64,000 bases of DNA, from assembly GCA_945788625.1 (NCBI GenBank), contig CALZMQ010000009.1, positions 1-64,000 on the forward strand, given 5' to 3'. This stretch comes from an uncultured Woeseiaceae bacterium (lineage in GTDB: Bacteria; Pseudomonadota; Gammaproteobacteria; Steroidobacterales; Woeseiaceae). This document shows, piece after piece, positions 1-7,489 of this stretch (within the stretch, counting starts at the first letter, position 1; each line of letters opens with the position of its first letter). Under the pieces are notes generated by a model. It did no database searches and was not told where the DNA came from. It saw nothing but the letters and a program-made list of their open reading frames with translations. A program made the translations under genes and the position numbers.

Positions 1-2135
1 ATGCCGTTGTCGTCGAGATCCGCGACTATCGGCACGATATCGCCGTCGATGCCGTAATGCTTGTAGGTCGAATTGCCGTTGAGCATGAGTTCCGGCAGGT
101 CCGATAAAAACTGCTTCGGAATGAACGACCATAGTTCGATACCCGTGTCACCGTCTACCGCGTGCAAGTATCCGTCGTTGGTTGCCGTGAACACGACAAC
201 GTCCGGATCGGCGATATCGCCACCGTAAACGACTGCTGCCGGTTGTGAATGCAGCGGGTCGCCCATGGCGAAGCGCGTGTCGGCCGTGTCGCCGTCGCTG
301 TCATCGTCCATGATGTCCTGGCCACGGGCCCAGCGAATGACGTCGTCGAGCGTCGGCTCCGTGGCGGCGCCGGTCAGGCCGAAATCGGCCAGGCTGAATG
401 CTGTGACATTCGACGGCGTCAGCTCGTTGTTGGTTGCCGTCAGGTTATTGAAAGCGCCGTTGTTCGTGTAGAGTTTGCGCTGGATCGGGTCGGGCAGCTT
501 GTTCGCCGCACCGCCTACGCTGACGTTGTCACCATCAGCCGGGCCAACCGTCCAGATGCTCTTCGTGCCGGTCTTGAAGAACCCGGTGTCCGGGTCCACG
601 GCGTCCTGATCGAGAGAGTCCTTGATGACGCCATCGGCAATCTTGTATTTCTTCAGGTTGCCGGGCCAGTGTACCCGGCCGTCGGGAAGAAACGTCGAAA
701 TGTAAAGGTCGTTGACGTTTTGCGTGCGGTTGAACGTATTGACGGCCACTGCCGGTGCGGAGAACGACAGGCCCTTGTCGATCGTGCTTTCGATGATGCG
801 CATCAATACGGATGTGAGTGTCTCGACGTCTTCGGCCAGGTAGTACTGACCGTTCGATACGTCCGCCGTTGTCTGCAGAATGGGGAGGTCAATCGCAAAA
901 CCGATTGTGTGCGTCGCGACATTCTGTATTCCAGGTGTCGTAGCGCTAATGTCGACGTTCCACAGGTACTCGGCAACATCGTCCAGGCAACGACCGTCTG
1001 CCTCGGTGCCGTTGCAGGCGGTGCGACCGAGGTCGCCGAAGTTCGGCAAATTAGGTACTTTCGTCTGGCCGCCGGTATCGCTGACGGGGTTGCCGTCTGT
1101 TAGCAGCACGTTGAAGTTGCGTGTGCAGACGGGCATGAACGGCGACTCGTAGGTACCGGGCGCCTGGCCGACAAATGCCAGGGGATCGATGTCGCCGACG
1201 GGCAGCATCGTATCCGGATCGACTGCAAGATTACCGTAGTCGGCAGACATGCCGCGCCAGTACAGGGCAGCCTCGTACAGCGTTTCCTCGAGCGGCGTGT
1301 TGCCGCCGGCGGCCAGTGCATTGATCTTGGCCAGGATCGCCGCGCGATCAGTATCGATGTCGCTGATAGCATGCAGAACTCGACCGCCTTCGGAGCCGGT
1401 AAAACGCATCAGGCCTACGTTGACGTCCTCGATGGCGTTCATGAGGTTCTTCGTCACGGCCTTCATGATGTCCATCTTGGGCATGTCAACGCGGACCGCG
1501 GTTTCTTTCCAGTTGAGGTAGTTACCGTCGTAAACCGTATAAGGCTGTGCTGCGTCACCGCTGCCCCATGCAATCTCGGCGTTAGGGTCTGACGAGAACG
1601 GCGAGAGTCCTGTACCCGCACGGGCGTAAACGTCACTTGGCGTGCCGCCACCGTGAATGCCTGAGTCATTCTGACATTCCACCGGATCAGACGAATTACC
1701 GATCGCCAGTTGTTGCCAGCGAGGCGAGCCGGAGCCGCCGGAATGATGTTGAACCATCACGCCGGTGTAGGCGCCGATGCCGCTCATGCGCAGTACGGCG
1801 TCTTGACACACAAACGACGCGTCGTCGATGACCTGCATATTGCCGCCACCGACGCAGGTCGGCTCGGCGGGCAGCGTGGTCCAGTAGAGCTTGTCCGTGT
1901 CGCAGGAGCCACTGGCGTAATCGAAGGTGCTGTCATACGGCTGAATCGTGTTCGCCGGGTCCCCCATACTGCCGGACGTATCCAGGATGAACATGATGTT
2001 CGGCGGCGTAGCGGCCGTGTTTGACGGGTCGACGACCAGTAGCTCGGTATCGTCAGCGAAGGCAGGCGCCCCGGCGAGGATCGTAAGGGCGAGCGCTGCG
2101 CTGCCTGCATATATTTTTTTATAGTGATATTTCAT
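1..2135 (-). CDS. pilY1: PilY1-like type IV pilus tip adhesin/assembly protein (C-terminus beyond window)
   Basis: The frame is open from an ATG at 2135 to the left edge, about 711 codons, so the C-terminal part is missing. A Sec signal peptide covers roughly residues 1-30 and ends AGAPAFA. It is followed by a von Willebrand-like segment with the metal-site motif DTSGSM (NIMFILDTSGSM). Near the cut end is the start of the PilC/PilY1 beta-propeller (VVFTATNDGYLHAVDGDTG, ELWSFIPK). Aspartate-rich stretches such as DDDSDGDTADT suggest calcium binding. In Pseudomonas, PilY1 caps the pilus and controls extension, adhesion and surface sensing. It is the last gene of the minor-pilin operon in this window, directly after the small secreted protein at 2167-2514. 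Assignment is firm from motifs plus gene order. Confidence 0.93.
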   Translation of the reverse strand, partial: MKYHYKKIYAGSAALALTILAGAPAFADDTELLVVDPSNTAATPPNIMFILDTSGSMGDPANTIQPYDSTFDYASGSCDTDKLYWTTLPAEPTCVGGGNMQVIDDASFVCQDAVLRMSGIGAYTGVMVQHHSGGSGSPRWQQLAIGNSSDPVECQNDSGIHGGGTPSDVYARAGTGLSPFSSDPNAEIAWGSGDAAQPYTVYDGNYLNWKETAVRVDMPKMDIMKAVTKNLMNAIEDVNVGLMRFTGSEGGRVLHAISDIDTDRAAILAKINALAAGGNTPLEETLYEAALYWRGMSADYGNLAVDPDTMLPVGDIDPLAFVGQAPGTYESPFMPVCTRNFNVLLTDGNPVSDTGGQTKVPNLPNFGDLGRTACNGTEADGRCLDDVAEYLWNVDISATTPGIQNVATHTIGFAIDLPILQTTADVSNGQYYLAEDVETLTSVLMRIIESTIDKGLSFSAPAVAVNTFNRTQNVNDLYISTFLPDGRVHWPGNLKKYKIADGVIKDSLDQDAVDPDTGFFKTGTKSIWTVGPADGDNVSVGGAANKLPDPIQRKLYTNNGAFNNLTATNNELTPSNVTAFSLADFGLTGAATEPTLDDVIRWARGQDIMDDDSDGDTADTRFAMGDPLHSQPAAVVYGGDIADPDVVVFTATNDGYLHAVDGDTGIELWSFIPKQFLSDLPELMLNGNSTYKHYGIDGDIVPIVADLDDNG

Positions 2136-2166
2136 TATCGTGTCCTCAGTGTCCGTTCTGAGCGAT

Positions 2167-2514
2167 CTACTGCGTAAAAACGAAGACTCTAGTTATCGTG
2201 TTTGTCTGAATATCCCGAGTCACATTGACGGGGTAGTCGCCGCCCAGCCTCAGCCTGTCAACGACTTTCCTGAAGTCATCGAGACGCATACTCTTGTTGT
2301 CCACGACATAGAGTGTGCGTGCGGTAACGCGATAGGTTTCATAATCACAGTCGTCGCACTCGCGCACGGAAATGGTGCCGGTCGGCCTCGCCGGCAAACG
2401 TACCGTCTGTACAAGTGCTTCGTAAGTGCGCGTCGGCCTTACAGTAGTATCGGCGAGCGCCAGCGTGCTCATCGTGAGCAATGATGACAATATAATTATT
2501 CTGATCGTTTTCAT
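2167..2514 (-). CDS. Small secreted protein in the minor-pilin operon
   Basis: This 115-residue protein starts with a clear Sec signal peptide (about residues 1-21, ending TLALA). The mature part is about 94 residues with a CDDC motif and no further membrane segment. It lies between pilX (20 nt upstream) and pilY1 (31 nt downstream), all on the same strand, so it is very probably co-transcribed and acts in the periplasm or outer membrane with the pilus tip complex. It is not PilE: there is no prepilin leader and no hydrophobic N-methylated helix. I do not recognise a family. The CXXC-like pair could form a disulfide. Confidence 0.7.
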   Translation of the reverse strand: MKTIRIIILSSLLTMSTLALADTTVRPTRTYEALVQTVRLPARPTGTISVRECDDCDYETYRVTARTLYVVDNKSMRLDDFRKVVDRLRLGGDYPVNVTRDIQTNTITRVFVFTQ

Positions 2515-2534
2515 CGGACTACTCCGTTCCGAAT

Positions 2535-3017
2535 TTAGAGCGCTGACGACTCGGGGCCGACAACATAAAAAGCCTGCGTGTGAATCGCGGTCGAGTCCCG
2601 GTCGGTGGCACTGCCGGGCGCACGGCTCGACTTGGCTTCCGCCGAGGCGAGAAAGTGATACGCGGAAATACCGCTGCCTACGCCAAGGCTGAAAGCGCGG
2701 TCGGGTACCAGCGTCGAATCCTCGAAACGAATCTTCGCCGTCACCTCGTCGTGTACGTTGATGTAGTTCTGCCCCAGGTCCGTTTCGGCCAGCGTGTCGA
2801 AACGCCCCTGAGCCATGGCGGTCTCGAGCCCCGTCTCGGCAGCCTGGAAGGCGAACTCGTAGTTCTGGTCGTTACGCGCCATCGCAAGTTCGGTCGTCGC
2901 GGTGTTCATGCCCGAGATCGCAAGCGTTGTGATGACCACGAGCAACAGAAGGCTGATAACGAGTACGGCGCCTTGTTGCTTGCCGGGTAGCTTGATTGAC
3001 TGATTCATATATTTCAT
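2535..3017 (-). CDS. pilX: Type IV pilus minor pilin PilX
   Basis: The 160-residue protein has a short basic leader (KLPGKQQG) followed by one hydrophobic helix, AVLVISLLLLVVITTLAISG, the hallmark of the PilX N-terminal domain, which lacks the Glu5 of other pilins. The remainder (about residues 45-160) would be the globular periplasmic domain. GAGAAGAG just upstream of the ATG at 3017 is a plausible ribosome-binding site. It sits 14 nt after pilW and before the small secreted gene and pilY1, the standard order in Pseudomonas-type clusters. PilX is part of the minor pilin complex that primes pilus assembly with PilY1. Confidence 0.88.
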   Translation of the reverse strand: MKYMNQSIKLPGKQQGAVLVISLLLLVVITTLAISGMNTATTELAMARNDQNYEFAFQAAETGLETAMAQGRFDTLAETDLGQNYINVHDEVTAKIRFEDSTLVPDRAFSLGVGSGISAYHFLASAEAKSSRAPGSATDRDSTAIHTQAFYVVGPESSAL

Positions 3018-3031
3018 AACTCTTCTCTCGA

Positions 3032-4054
3032 TCAGGTTCTGGCGTTGCGCAGCAGAATGGTTTTCGATACCTGCATGCGACGATAGCCGTCATTCGGCAC
3101 TCCGAGGGTGACATCGCCCGGCGTATAGTTATTGTTGTCATCGACTCCGAACTCGGGGGTGACGCTGCGCACGATCATCCACAGGCGCGCCGTCATAACG
3201 CGTGCACCGGGCACGTAGCCGGCCGCGTTCGGATCGTAAATCGGGTCGCCCGGATTGACGTAGCGGTCGACCGTATTGTCCTGGTCGACGTCAATGCCTA
3301 GTTGCAACTGTATGTTCTCGACACCCGGCGCGACTTCCTGGTCCTCGATGACCGATGCACCGGCCGCCATCGTCAGCGTCTTGCGCCTGAGGGTTGGGAC
3401 GCCCGGAATCAGCTCCGACGCCTGCGCGACGTAGTAGCTGTTCACGAGCAGGTTGTGCGTCGCGGAAGGGTCCGTCGGCTGTGCCGGCGCTGCCGGGTCG
3501 GCAGGTTCCTCGAAACTGGGTGGAATGATGCCGTTATAAAACAGCTCGCCCTGGATACGCGTGCTCTGAATCTGCAGGCGGCCGTTGGCCGGTACGACAG
3601 GCGCAACGCTGGCGCGGCGAACCGTTACGACGTCCGAGTTTGCCTGCCAGGGGCCGGCGGCTGCCGTGGGCAGGCAGGCCAGGGCGAAGGAATTGTTGTT
3701 GCCGTCAATCGGCTTGCCCAGATCCAGAATCCAACGCGCACCGCAATCGGCAGGCGGGTTCAGGCTGGTGGGATCCGCGTCGCCGATCAGCGAGCGGCCC
3801 TCAACGGCCAGGCCGCGACTGTTGCGGCCCCAGTTGCTTGCCATTCGCAGGTCCGATTCGATGGTATCCATCGCGAACTGGGCAGTCTCCTGAACGCGTG
3901 CGATAGACTCGTTAATCACGAAGGCTTCGCGGCTCTGGTTGTAAATCTGTATAGCCCCGATCATCAGGAAGGAGCCGATCGCCAACGCGACCATCAGTTC
4001 GACCATGGTGAGACCGGACTGGTGACGAAGCGATCTGGATAGAGAATTATTCAT
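3032..4054 (-). CDS. pilW: Type IV pilus minor pilin PilW
   Basis: The predicted protein is 340 residues. Prepilin leader and cleavage motif read RHQSG/LTMVELMVALAIGSF, with Glu5 of the mature protein present. The long globular domain fits the PilW family. Two in-frame ATGs lie at 4060 and 4054; a GGGGG Shine-Dalgarno at 4063-4067 leaves one base before the first and seven before the second, so 4054 is preferred. The pilV stop is only a few bases upstream, indicating translational linkage. The protein is processed by PilD and enters the minor pilin initiation complex with PilV, PilX, FimU and PilY1. Confidence 0.9.
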   Translation of the reverse strand: MNNSLSRSLRHQSGLTMVELMVALAIGSFLMIGAIQIYNQSREAFVINESIARVQETAQFAMDTIESDLRMASNWGRNSRGLAVEGRSLIGDADPTSLNPPADCGARWILDLGKPIDGNNNSFALACLPTAAAGPWQANSDVVTVRRASVAPVVPANGRLQIQSTRIQGELFYNGIIPPSFEEPADPAAPAQPTDPSATHNLLVNSYYVAQASELIPGVPTLRRKTLTMAAGASVIEDQEVAPGVENIQLQLGIDVDQDNTVDRYVNPGDPIYDPNAAGYVPGARVMTARLWMIVRSVTPEFGVDDNNNYTPGDVTLGVPNDGYRRMQVSKTILLRNART

Positions 4055-4065
4055 GCGCATGCCCC

Positions 4066-4495
4066 CTAGATCCCCAGTACCGGTATCAGAATCGTGTAAT
4101 TCGGTGCCGGGACAACGCCTGCCTCGTCCCACGTCACTTCGATAAGGTAGGTCGGCGGTACGGGGTTGTTGTCAAAGGTAATCGTCACCTGGCCGTTGGG
4201 CAGCATGGCGGCCGCCTGGGCCTGCCAGAGCGCGATGTCGTTGGCGGCCATCTGCGAAGGATTGCAGTCGACGTTGCCCCCTCGGATTCGCCCGAATCCG
4301 GTCGGCAACGTCACTGGCCAGCGTCACTGCATTGTGGCGGAAAATCGACGTGCGGCCGGCCTGCATGCTTTCCACGTACAGCCCTGCGATTCCCAGCATA
4401 CCGACAGACATGATGACCAATGCGATCAGCACTTCCACGAGCGAGAAGCCGCCCTGGGTCTGTATCGGGAGGGATTGTTTATTCCTGAAAATCAT
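4066..4495 (-). pseudogene. pilV: pilV minor pilin gene with a single-base frameshift in a C5/G5 run
   Basis: The first half encodes a normal PilV start: leader TQGG/FSLVEVLIALVIMSVGMLG, then a helix continuing to ASDVADRIRANP, a typical PilV sequence. After RANP the frame is lost. The correct continuation (NVDCNPSQMAANDIALWQAQ, ending PNYTILIPVLGI) is in another frame that runs to the stop at 4066. Deleting one base from the five-C run at 4277-4281 joins both parts into a 142-residue protein of ordinary size. As read, translation continues in the wrong frame to about 4172. Either this is a homopolymer sequencing error or a real (possibly phase-variable) loss. The start is supported by GGAAAG upstream of 4495. 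Gene order pilV-pilW-pilX is canonical. Confidence 0.85.
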
Positions 4496-4533
4496 TGTGT
4501 TCTTTCCTCGTACTAATATGCGCAGTAACCTGC

Positions 4534-5142
4534 CTACGGGCAGGTCTTACCCATCCCCGTCAAAGCGGCGTCAATCATGGCCATGTCGCGTTGTATCGAT
4601 GCGCGTCCCAATGGTGTGGCAACAAACAGGCGCGCCGCGGAATTGCCACCGGCGGCCGTGATATTGCCGCGATCGTCGCACATGACGACCTGTGATACTG
4701 CCGGGAGGCCGCCGACGTTCGTGCGCCCGAGACCGGTTGCTGCGAAACTGAAGTACGTGGCGTCATTGGCGACCGCCATCGTCACGCCTTCGACGATAGC
4801 TGGGTGCCGTCGCAGGACGGACTCGTTGACGCCACCGGTCGCGATATTGCCGTCCGTGTCGACAAACACGATGTAGCCCTGGTCCCAGGTGCCGCCGCAG
4901 TCGGCTGCGACGGGGTCCATCGAGTTGGCGCTGGCGCAGATCGTGATGAACGTCTTCGCACGGGACGCCTCGCTGCGAGCCAGGTGGAAGGCCGAGTGGA
5001 AGTCGTTGGCGGTACTCGTCATACGGCTGTTCTGGCTGTACTGGCGCATGTTCGGGACACCGAGCGACAATATGACGCCGACGACCAGCAACGTAATGAG
5101 TAGCTCGTAGAGCGTGAAGCCTTTCTGCGTAGTCTTGTTCAT
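4534..5142 (-). CDS. fimU: GspH/FimT-family minor pseudopilin (FimU position)
   Basis: About 202 residues from the ATG at 5142; a GTG nine bases upstream (5151) is an alternative start, and neither has a strong Shine-Dalgarno. Leader KTTQKG/FTLYELLITLLVVGVILSLG has the prepilin cleavage site and Glu5. A downstream AFHLARSEASRAKTFITIC segment and a cysteine-containing DCGGTWDQGYIVFVD block are typical of GspH/FimT/FimU. It lies between the first pseudopilin (5242-5775) and pilV, the position of fimU in the Pseudomonas fimT-fimU-pilV-pilW-pilX-pilY1 cluster; the symbol rests mainly on this position. The product should be a minor pilin at the pilus tip complex. Confidence 0.82.
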   Translation of the reverse strand: MNKTTQKGFTLYELLITLLVVGVILSLGVPNMRQYSQNSRMTSTANDFHSAFHLARSEASRAKTFITICASANSMDPVAADCGGTWDQGYIVFVDTDGNIATGGVNESVLRRHPAIVEGVTMAVANDATYFSFAATGLGRTNVGGLPAVSQVVMCDDRGNITAAGGNSAARLFVATPLGRASIQRDMAMIDAALTGMGKTCP

Positions 5143-5241
5143 GCGGGCCACTATATAGAGTGAAATCCGCAGCTGCGCGACGACCCGACGAGTGGCATCC
5201 CATTGCCGACAAACGGTCCATTTTGCAGGTTCCGACTTTAC

Positions 5242-5775
5242 TTAATCCGCGCATTTATAGGGCGCGCCGCTGGTCTGCTGGCGTGCCGCCCGCGGCCGCC
5301 CTGTGTAGCTGACGACGAGGGCCCTTGGGGCTATGCGGTTGGCGCTGTCGCAGACTACGAATGTGCCGTTGGTGGCCCGCAGGAATGTTGCTCGCAGCGT
5401 GAAGCCGCGTCTGTTGGCGCGGATGACGACGGTGCTGTCGACGGTATGGCGCTGCAGCACCGGCTCGCCGGCGTCGATGCGCGGCGGCGAGTCCCTGTCA
5501 CTGTTTTCGAACATGAGCCAGCCCGTGGACCAGTCTTTGCCCGCGCTGCAACGAACGCCGTCATCGCTCGGGCACAGCGACACGACCTTGCGCCGCATGA
5601 TGGACTCCTTTCGGGCCAGGTGTATCGCATGGAACAGGGCGTCGATCTCCACACGTTGCCGCTGCCTGGCCAGGGTCGCCGCGAACGACGGGATGCCAAT
5701 TGCCAGCAGTGTAGCCACCAGCACCGTTGTCACGAGCAGTTCGTAGAGTGAGAAACCGTGTTGTTGCCGGCGCAT
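5242..5775 (-). CDS. fimT: GspH/FimT-family minor pseudopilin, first gene of the pilin operon
   Basis: The 177-residue protein starts at 5775, set by a strong AAGGAGG ribosome-binding site about eight bases upstream. Prepilin leader MRRQQHG/FSLYELLVTTVLVATLLAIG is followed by the family block AIHLARKESIMRR and WSTGWLMFEN. It shares this plan with the next gene (4534-5142), so the two are paralogues. As first gene of the minor-pilin operon, its promoter must lie in the 5776-5948 interval, which it shares with the divergent Fur-family gene. Symbol given by gene order. Confidence 0.8.
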   Translation of the reverse strand: MRRQQHGFSLYELLVTTVLVATLLAIGIPSFAATLARQRQRVEIDALFHAIHLARKESIMRRKVVSLCPSDDGVRCSAGKDWSTGWLMFENSDRDSPPRIDAGEPVLQRHTVDSTVVIRANRRGFTLRATFLRATNGTFVVCDSANRIAPRALVVSYTGRPRAARQQTSGAPYKCAD

Positions 5776-5948
5776 CGCGGACCTCCTTGTCCCGGCCCCA
5801 GTGTCGCCCGCGGTGGCGGTCTCTTGCCGGGGGCAAAAGTCGGTATTCTGGGATGAAATGCCCAAGCGACGCGGGTGGTCGGTGAGTGGGTTCCGCGTCG
5901 TGGTATCCTTTTCGCCCTCACCGGACCGAGAACAGGGAGAATCTCGTA

Positions 5949-6356
5949 ATGGGACGCTCTGACATCCTCGCGCAATTTGATCGCTGCGGCATATTGCCGA
6001 CGCCGCAGCGTATCCAGATTGCGGAAATCCTGTTGGCCCGGCCACAGCACATGTCGGCCGAGCAGCTCATCGAGCGCCTGCGCAGCGCCGGCTCCAGTGT
6101 GTCCAAGGCGACCGTCTACAACACTTTGAATCTGTTCGGCGAACGCGGCCTGGTCAGGGAGTTGTCGGTCGACCCGAAGCGCAGCTACTACGACTCTGAA
6201 ACCTCGCCGCACCACCATTTCTACAACGTCGACACGGGCGAACTGACCGACATCGACCACCGACTGGTGAAGTTCCGGGAGTTGCCGGAGCTTCCGCCGG
6301 GCACCGAGAGCCACAGCGTCGAGGTGATGATCAAGGTGCGCGAGCCGCGCGATTAA
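5949..6356 (+). CDS. Fur-family metalloregulator with HHH motif, lacking the CXXC zinc sites
   Basis: The 135-residue protein has the Fur winged helix: GILPTPQRIQIAEIL, then SVSKATVYNTLNLFGERGLV as recognition helix and wing. The dimer domain contains HHHFYN (residues 88-93) and DIDH (101-104) as likely metal or heme ligands. The CXXC pairs that bind structural zinc in Fur, Zur and PerR are absent. The HHH motif recalls the heme- and iron-responsive Irr branch, but no heme regulatory Cys-Pro motif is present. Start at 5949 is chosen for CAGGGAGA just upstream; an upstream in-frame start at 5886 lacks a site. It is divergent from the pilin operon and just ahead of tRNA-Thr. The specific sensed metal is not decidable. 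Confidence 0.85.
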   Translation: MGRSDILAQFDRCGILPTPQRIQIAEILLARPQHMSAEQLIERLRSAGSSVSKATVYNTLNLFGERGLVRELSVDPKRSYYDSETSPHHHFYNVDTGELTDIDHRLVKFRELPELPPGTESHSVEVMIKVREPRD

Positions 6357-6391
6357 TCGCGAAAACCCCTTTTCGCAAGGGTTCTGCGAGG

Positions 6392-7480
6392 CTATACTGC
6401 GCGCCGCCCGTCTGTGCCGGTATAGCTCAGTTGGTAGAGCGCCTCATTCGTAATGAGGAAGTCCGTGGTTCGAATCCGCGTACCGGCACCATTGAACGTT
6501 CCAAAGAAACGTGCGTCGCGATCGGCAGCCTGCTCCAGCGTGGCAGCCTGAAACAGATGATTGTCGCCGGGGTAGGTCCAAAACTCGTACGTCTTACCGC
6601 GCATGTAGAGTTCCCTGGCGAGCCGCTCGGACCACTTGTACGGCGCGCTGCGATCACCTGTCGCGTGTTGGATGATGATTGGCGTATTTAGATGATCGAG
6701 GTGCATTAGCGGTTCACTGTCGCGATAATCGAATTCGCCGTCCAGCGCTTCGATCTTGCCGCGCAGGCGTTCTATCACCGGCTTTGGAGTCTCGCTGCTA
6801 TCGAAAGCTAAAGCTGCCGGATCTTCGTACCGGGAGTAATGGTAAGACTGATCCCATATGTCGCCACCAACGCTGGACCACATAGACGCGGCCTTGACGC
6901 GATCGGTCGCGACCAGGGCGCGCAATGTCACCTCGCCGCCCATCGAGTGCCCCCACATGAAAACATCCTCGAGATTTGCCTGAGCCAGCGTATCCAGTCC
7001 CGCGAGCAGGTTGAGAACGTCTTCGGTGTAATAACTGGACTCGAGCATTCCATCGGTAAACTCGTAGCCCTCCGAGTTATTGTGTCCGCGATAGTCCGGC
7101 ATCACGACCATGAAGCCCCGCGCCACGAACAACTCGGGAATTCGCCGATAGTAATCGCCCGGCCGCCGGTCCTTGCCGTCAGCGGATATCCCATACTGTT
7201 TCGGTTCGGGGTGATGACCATGGTTCGCAATTACAACCGGGTACCCGCCCTCTGGCACCGCGTTGTCCGGAACGGCAACCAGGGCATGGACCTTCAGCCC
7301 GGCAGATTCGTAAGAATACAATTGGGCCGAGAATCCGCGACCACCTTCGATTGGACCGACGAGCGTGAGCGACACATCGCGCCGCTCGCTGCGCAGATCC
7401 GTTATGGACTTTGGCGGCGGCTTCGCACAAGCGGCCGCCGATACCAATACGAGACACACCGCAAGCACCGCTCGACGCAT
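6392..7480 (-). CDS. Exported alpha/beta hydrolase (S9/dienelactone-hydrolase-like), C-terminus running through tRNA-Thr
   Basis: The 362-residue ORF has an N-terminal signal sequence (residues 1-18; a weak lipobox ending in Cys18) and an alpha/beta hydrolase core. Catalytic elements visible: oxyanion region ANHGHH (85-90), nucleophile elbow GHSMGG with Ser179, acidic residue in GDRSAP (Asp276) and His308 in GDNHLF. It probably hydrolyses an ester or lactone outside the cytoplasm. It follows the SSS transporter by 9 nt, so the two form one operon behind the 9199 operator. The last about 32 codons are the antisense strand of the tRNA-Thr gene, so the native stop is probably missing: the domain itself ends near residue 329. 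Confidence 0.85.
   Translation of the reverse strand: MRRAVLAVCLVLVSAAACAKPPPKSITDLRSERRDVSLTLVGPIEGGRGFSAQLYSYESAGLKVHALVAVPDNAVPEGGYPVVIANHGHHPEPKQYGISADGKDRRPGDYYRRIPELFVARGFMVVMPDYRGHNNSEGYEFTDGMLESSYYTEDVLNLLAGLDTLAQANLEDVFMWGHSMGGEVTLRALVATDRVKAASMWSSVGGDIWDQSYHYSRYEDPAALAFDSSETPKPVIERLRGKIEALDGEFDYRDSEPLMHLDHLNTPIIIQHATGDRSAPYKWSERLARELYMRGKTYEFWTYPGDNHLFQAATLEQAADRDARFFGTFNGAGTRIRTTDFLITNEALYQLSYTGTDGRRAV
6416..6491 (+). tRNA. tRNA-Thr (CGT anticodon)
   Basis: A full cloverleaf can be folded. Acceptor stem GCCGGTA pairs with TACCGGC at 6481-6487, the D arm contains AGCTCAGTTGGTAGAGC, the anticodon stem CCTCA/TGAGG encloses loop TTCGTAA with anticodon CGT (threonine, codon ACG), and the T arm contains GGTTCGAATCC. 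Discriminator A is followed by an encoded CCA (6489-6491). The gene is overlapped on the opposite strand by the end of the hydrolase gene 6392-7480. A weak hairpin AACCCCTT/AAGGGTT lies upstream at about 6364-6383 and may end the Fur-family transcript. Confidence 0.96.
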
Positions 7481-7489
7481 ACGACGTTC

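Noticed and set aside
2167..2514. PilE-like minor pilin
   Set aside because: It has an ordinary Sec signal peptide and no prepilin leader or N-terminal pilin helix.
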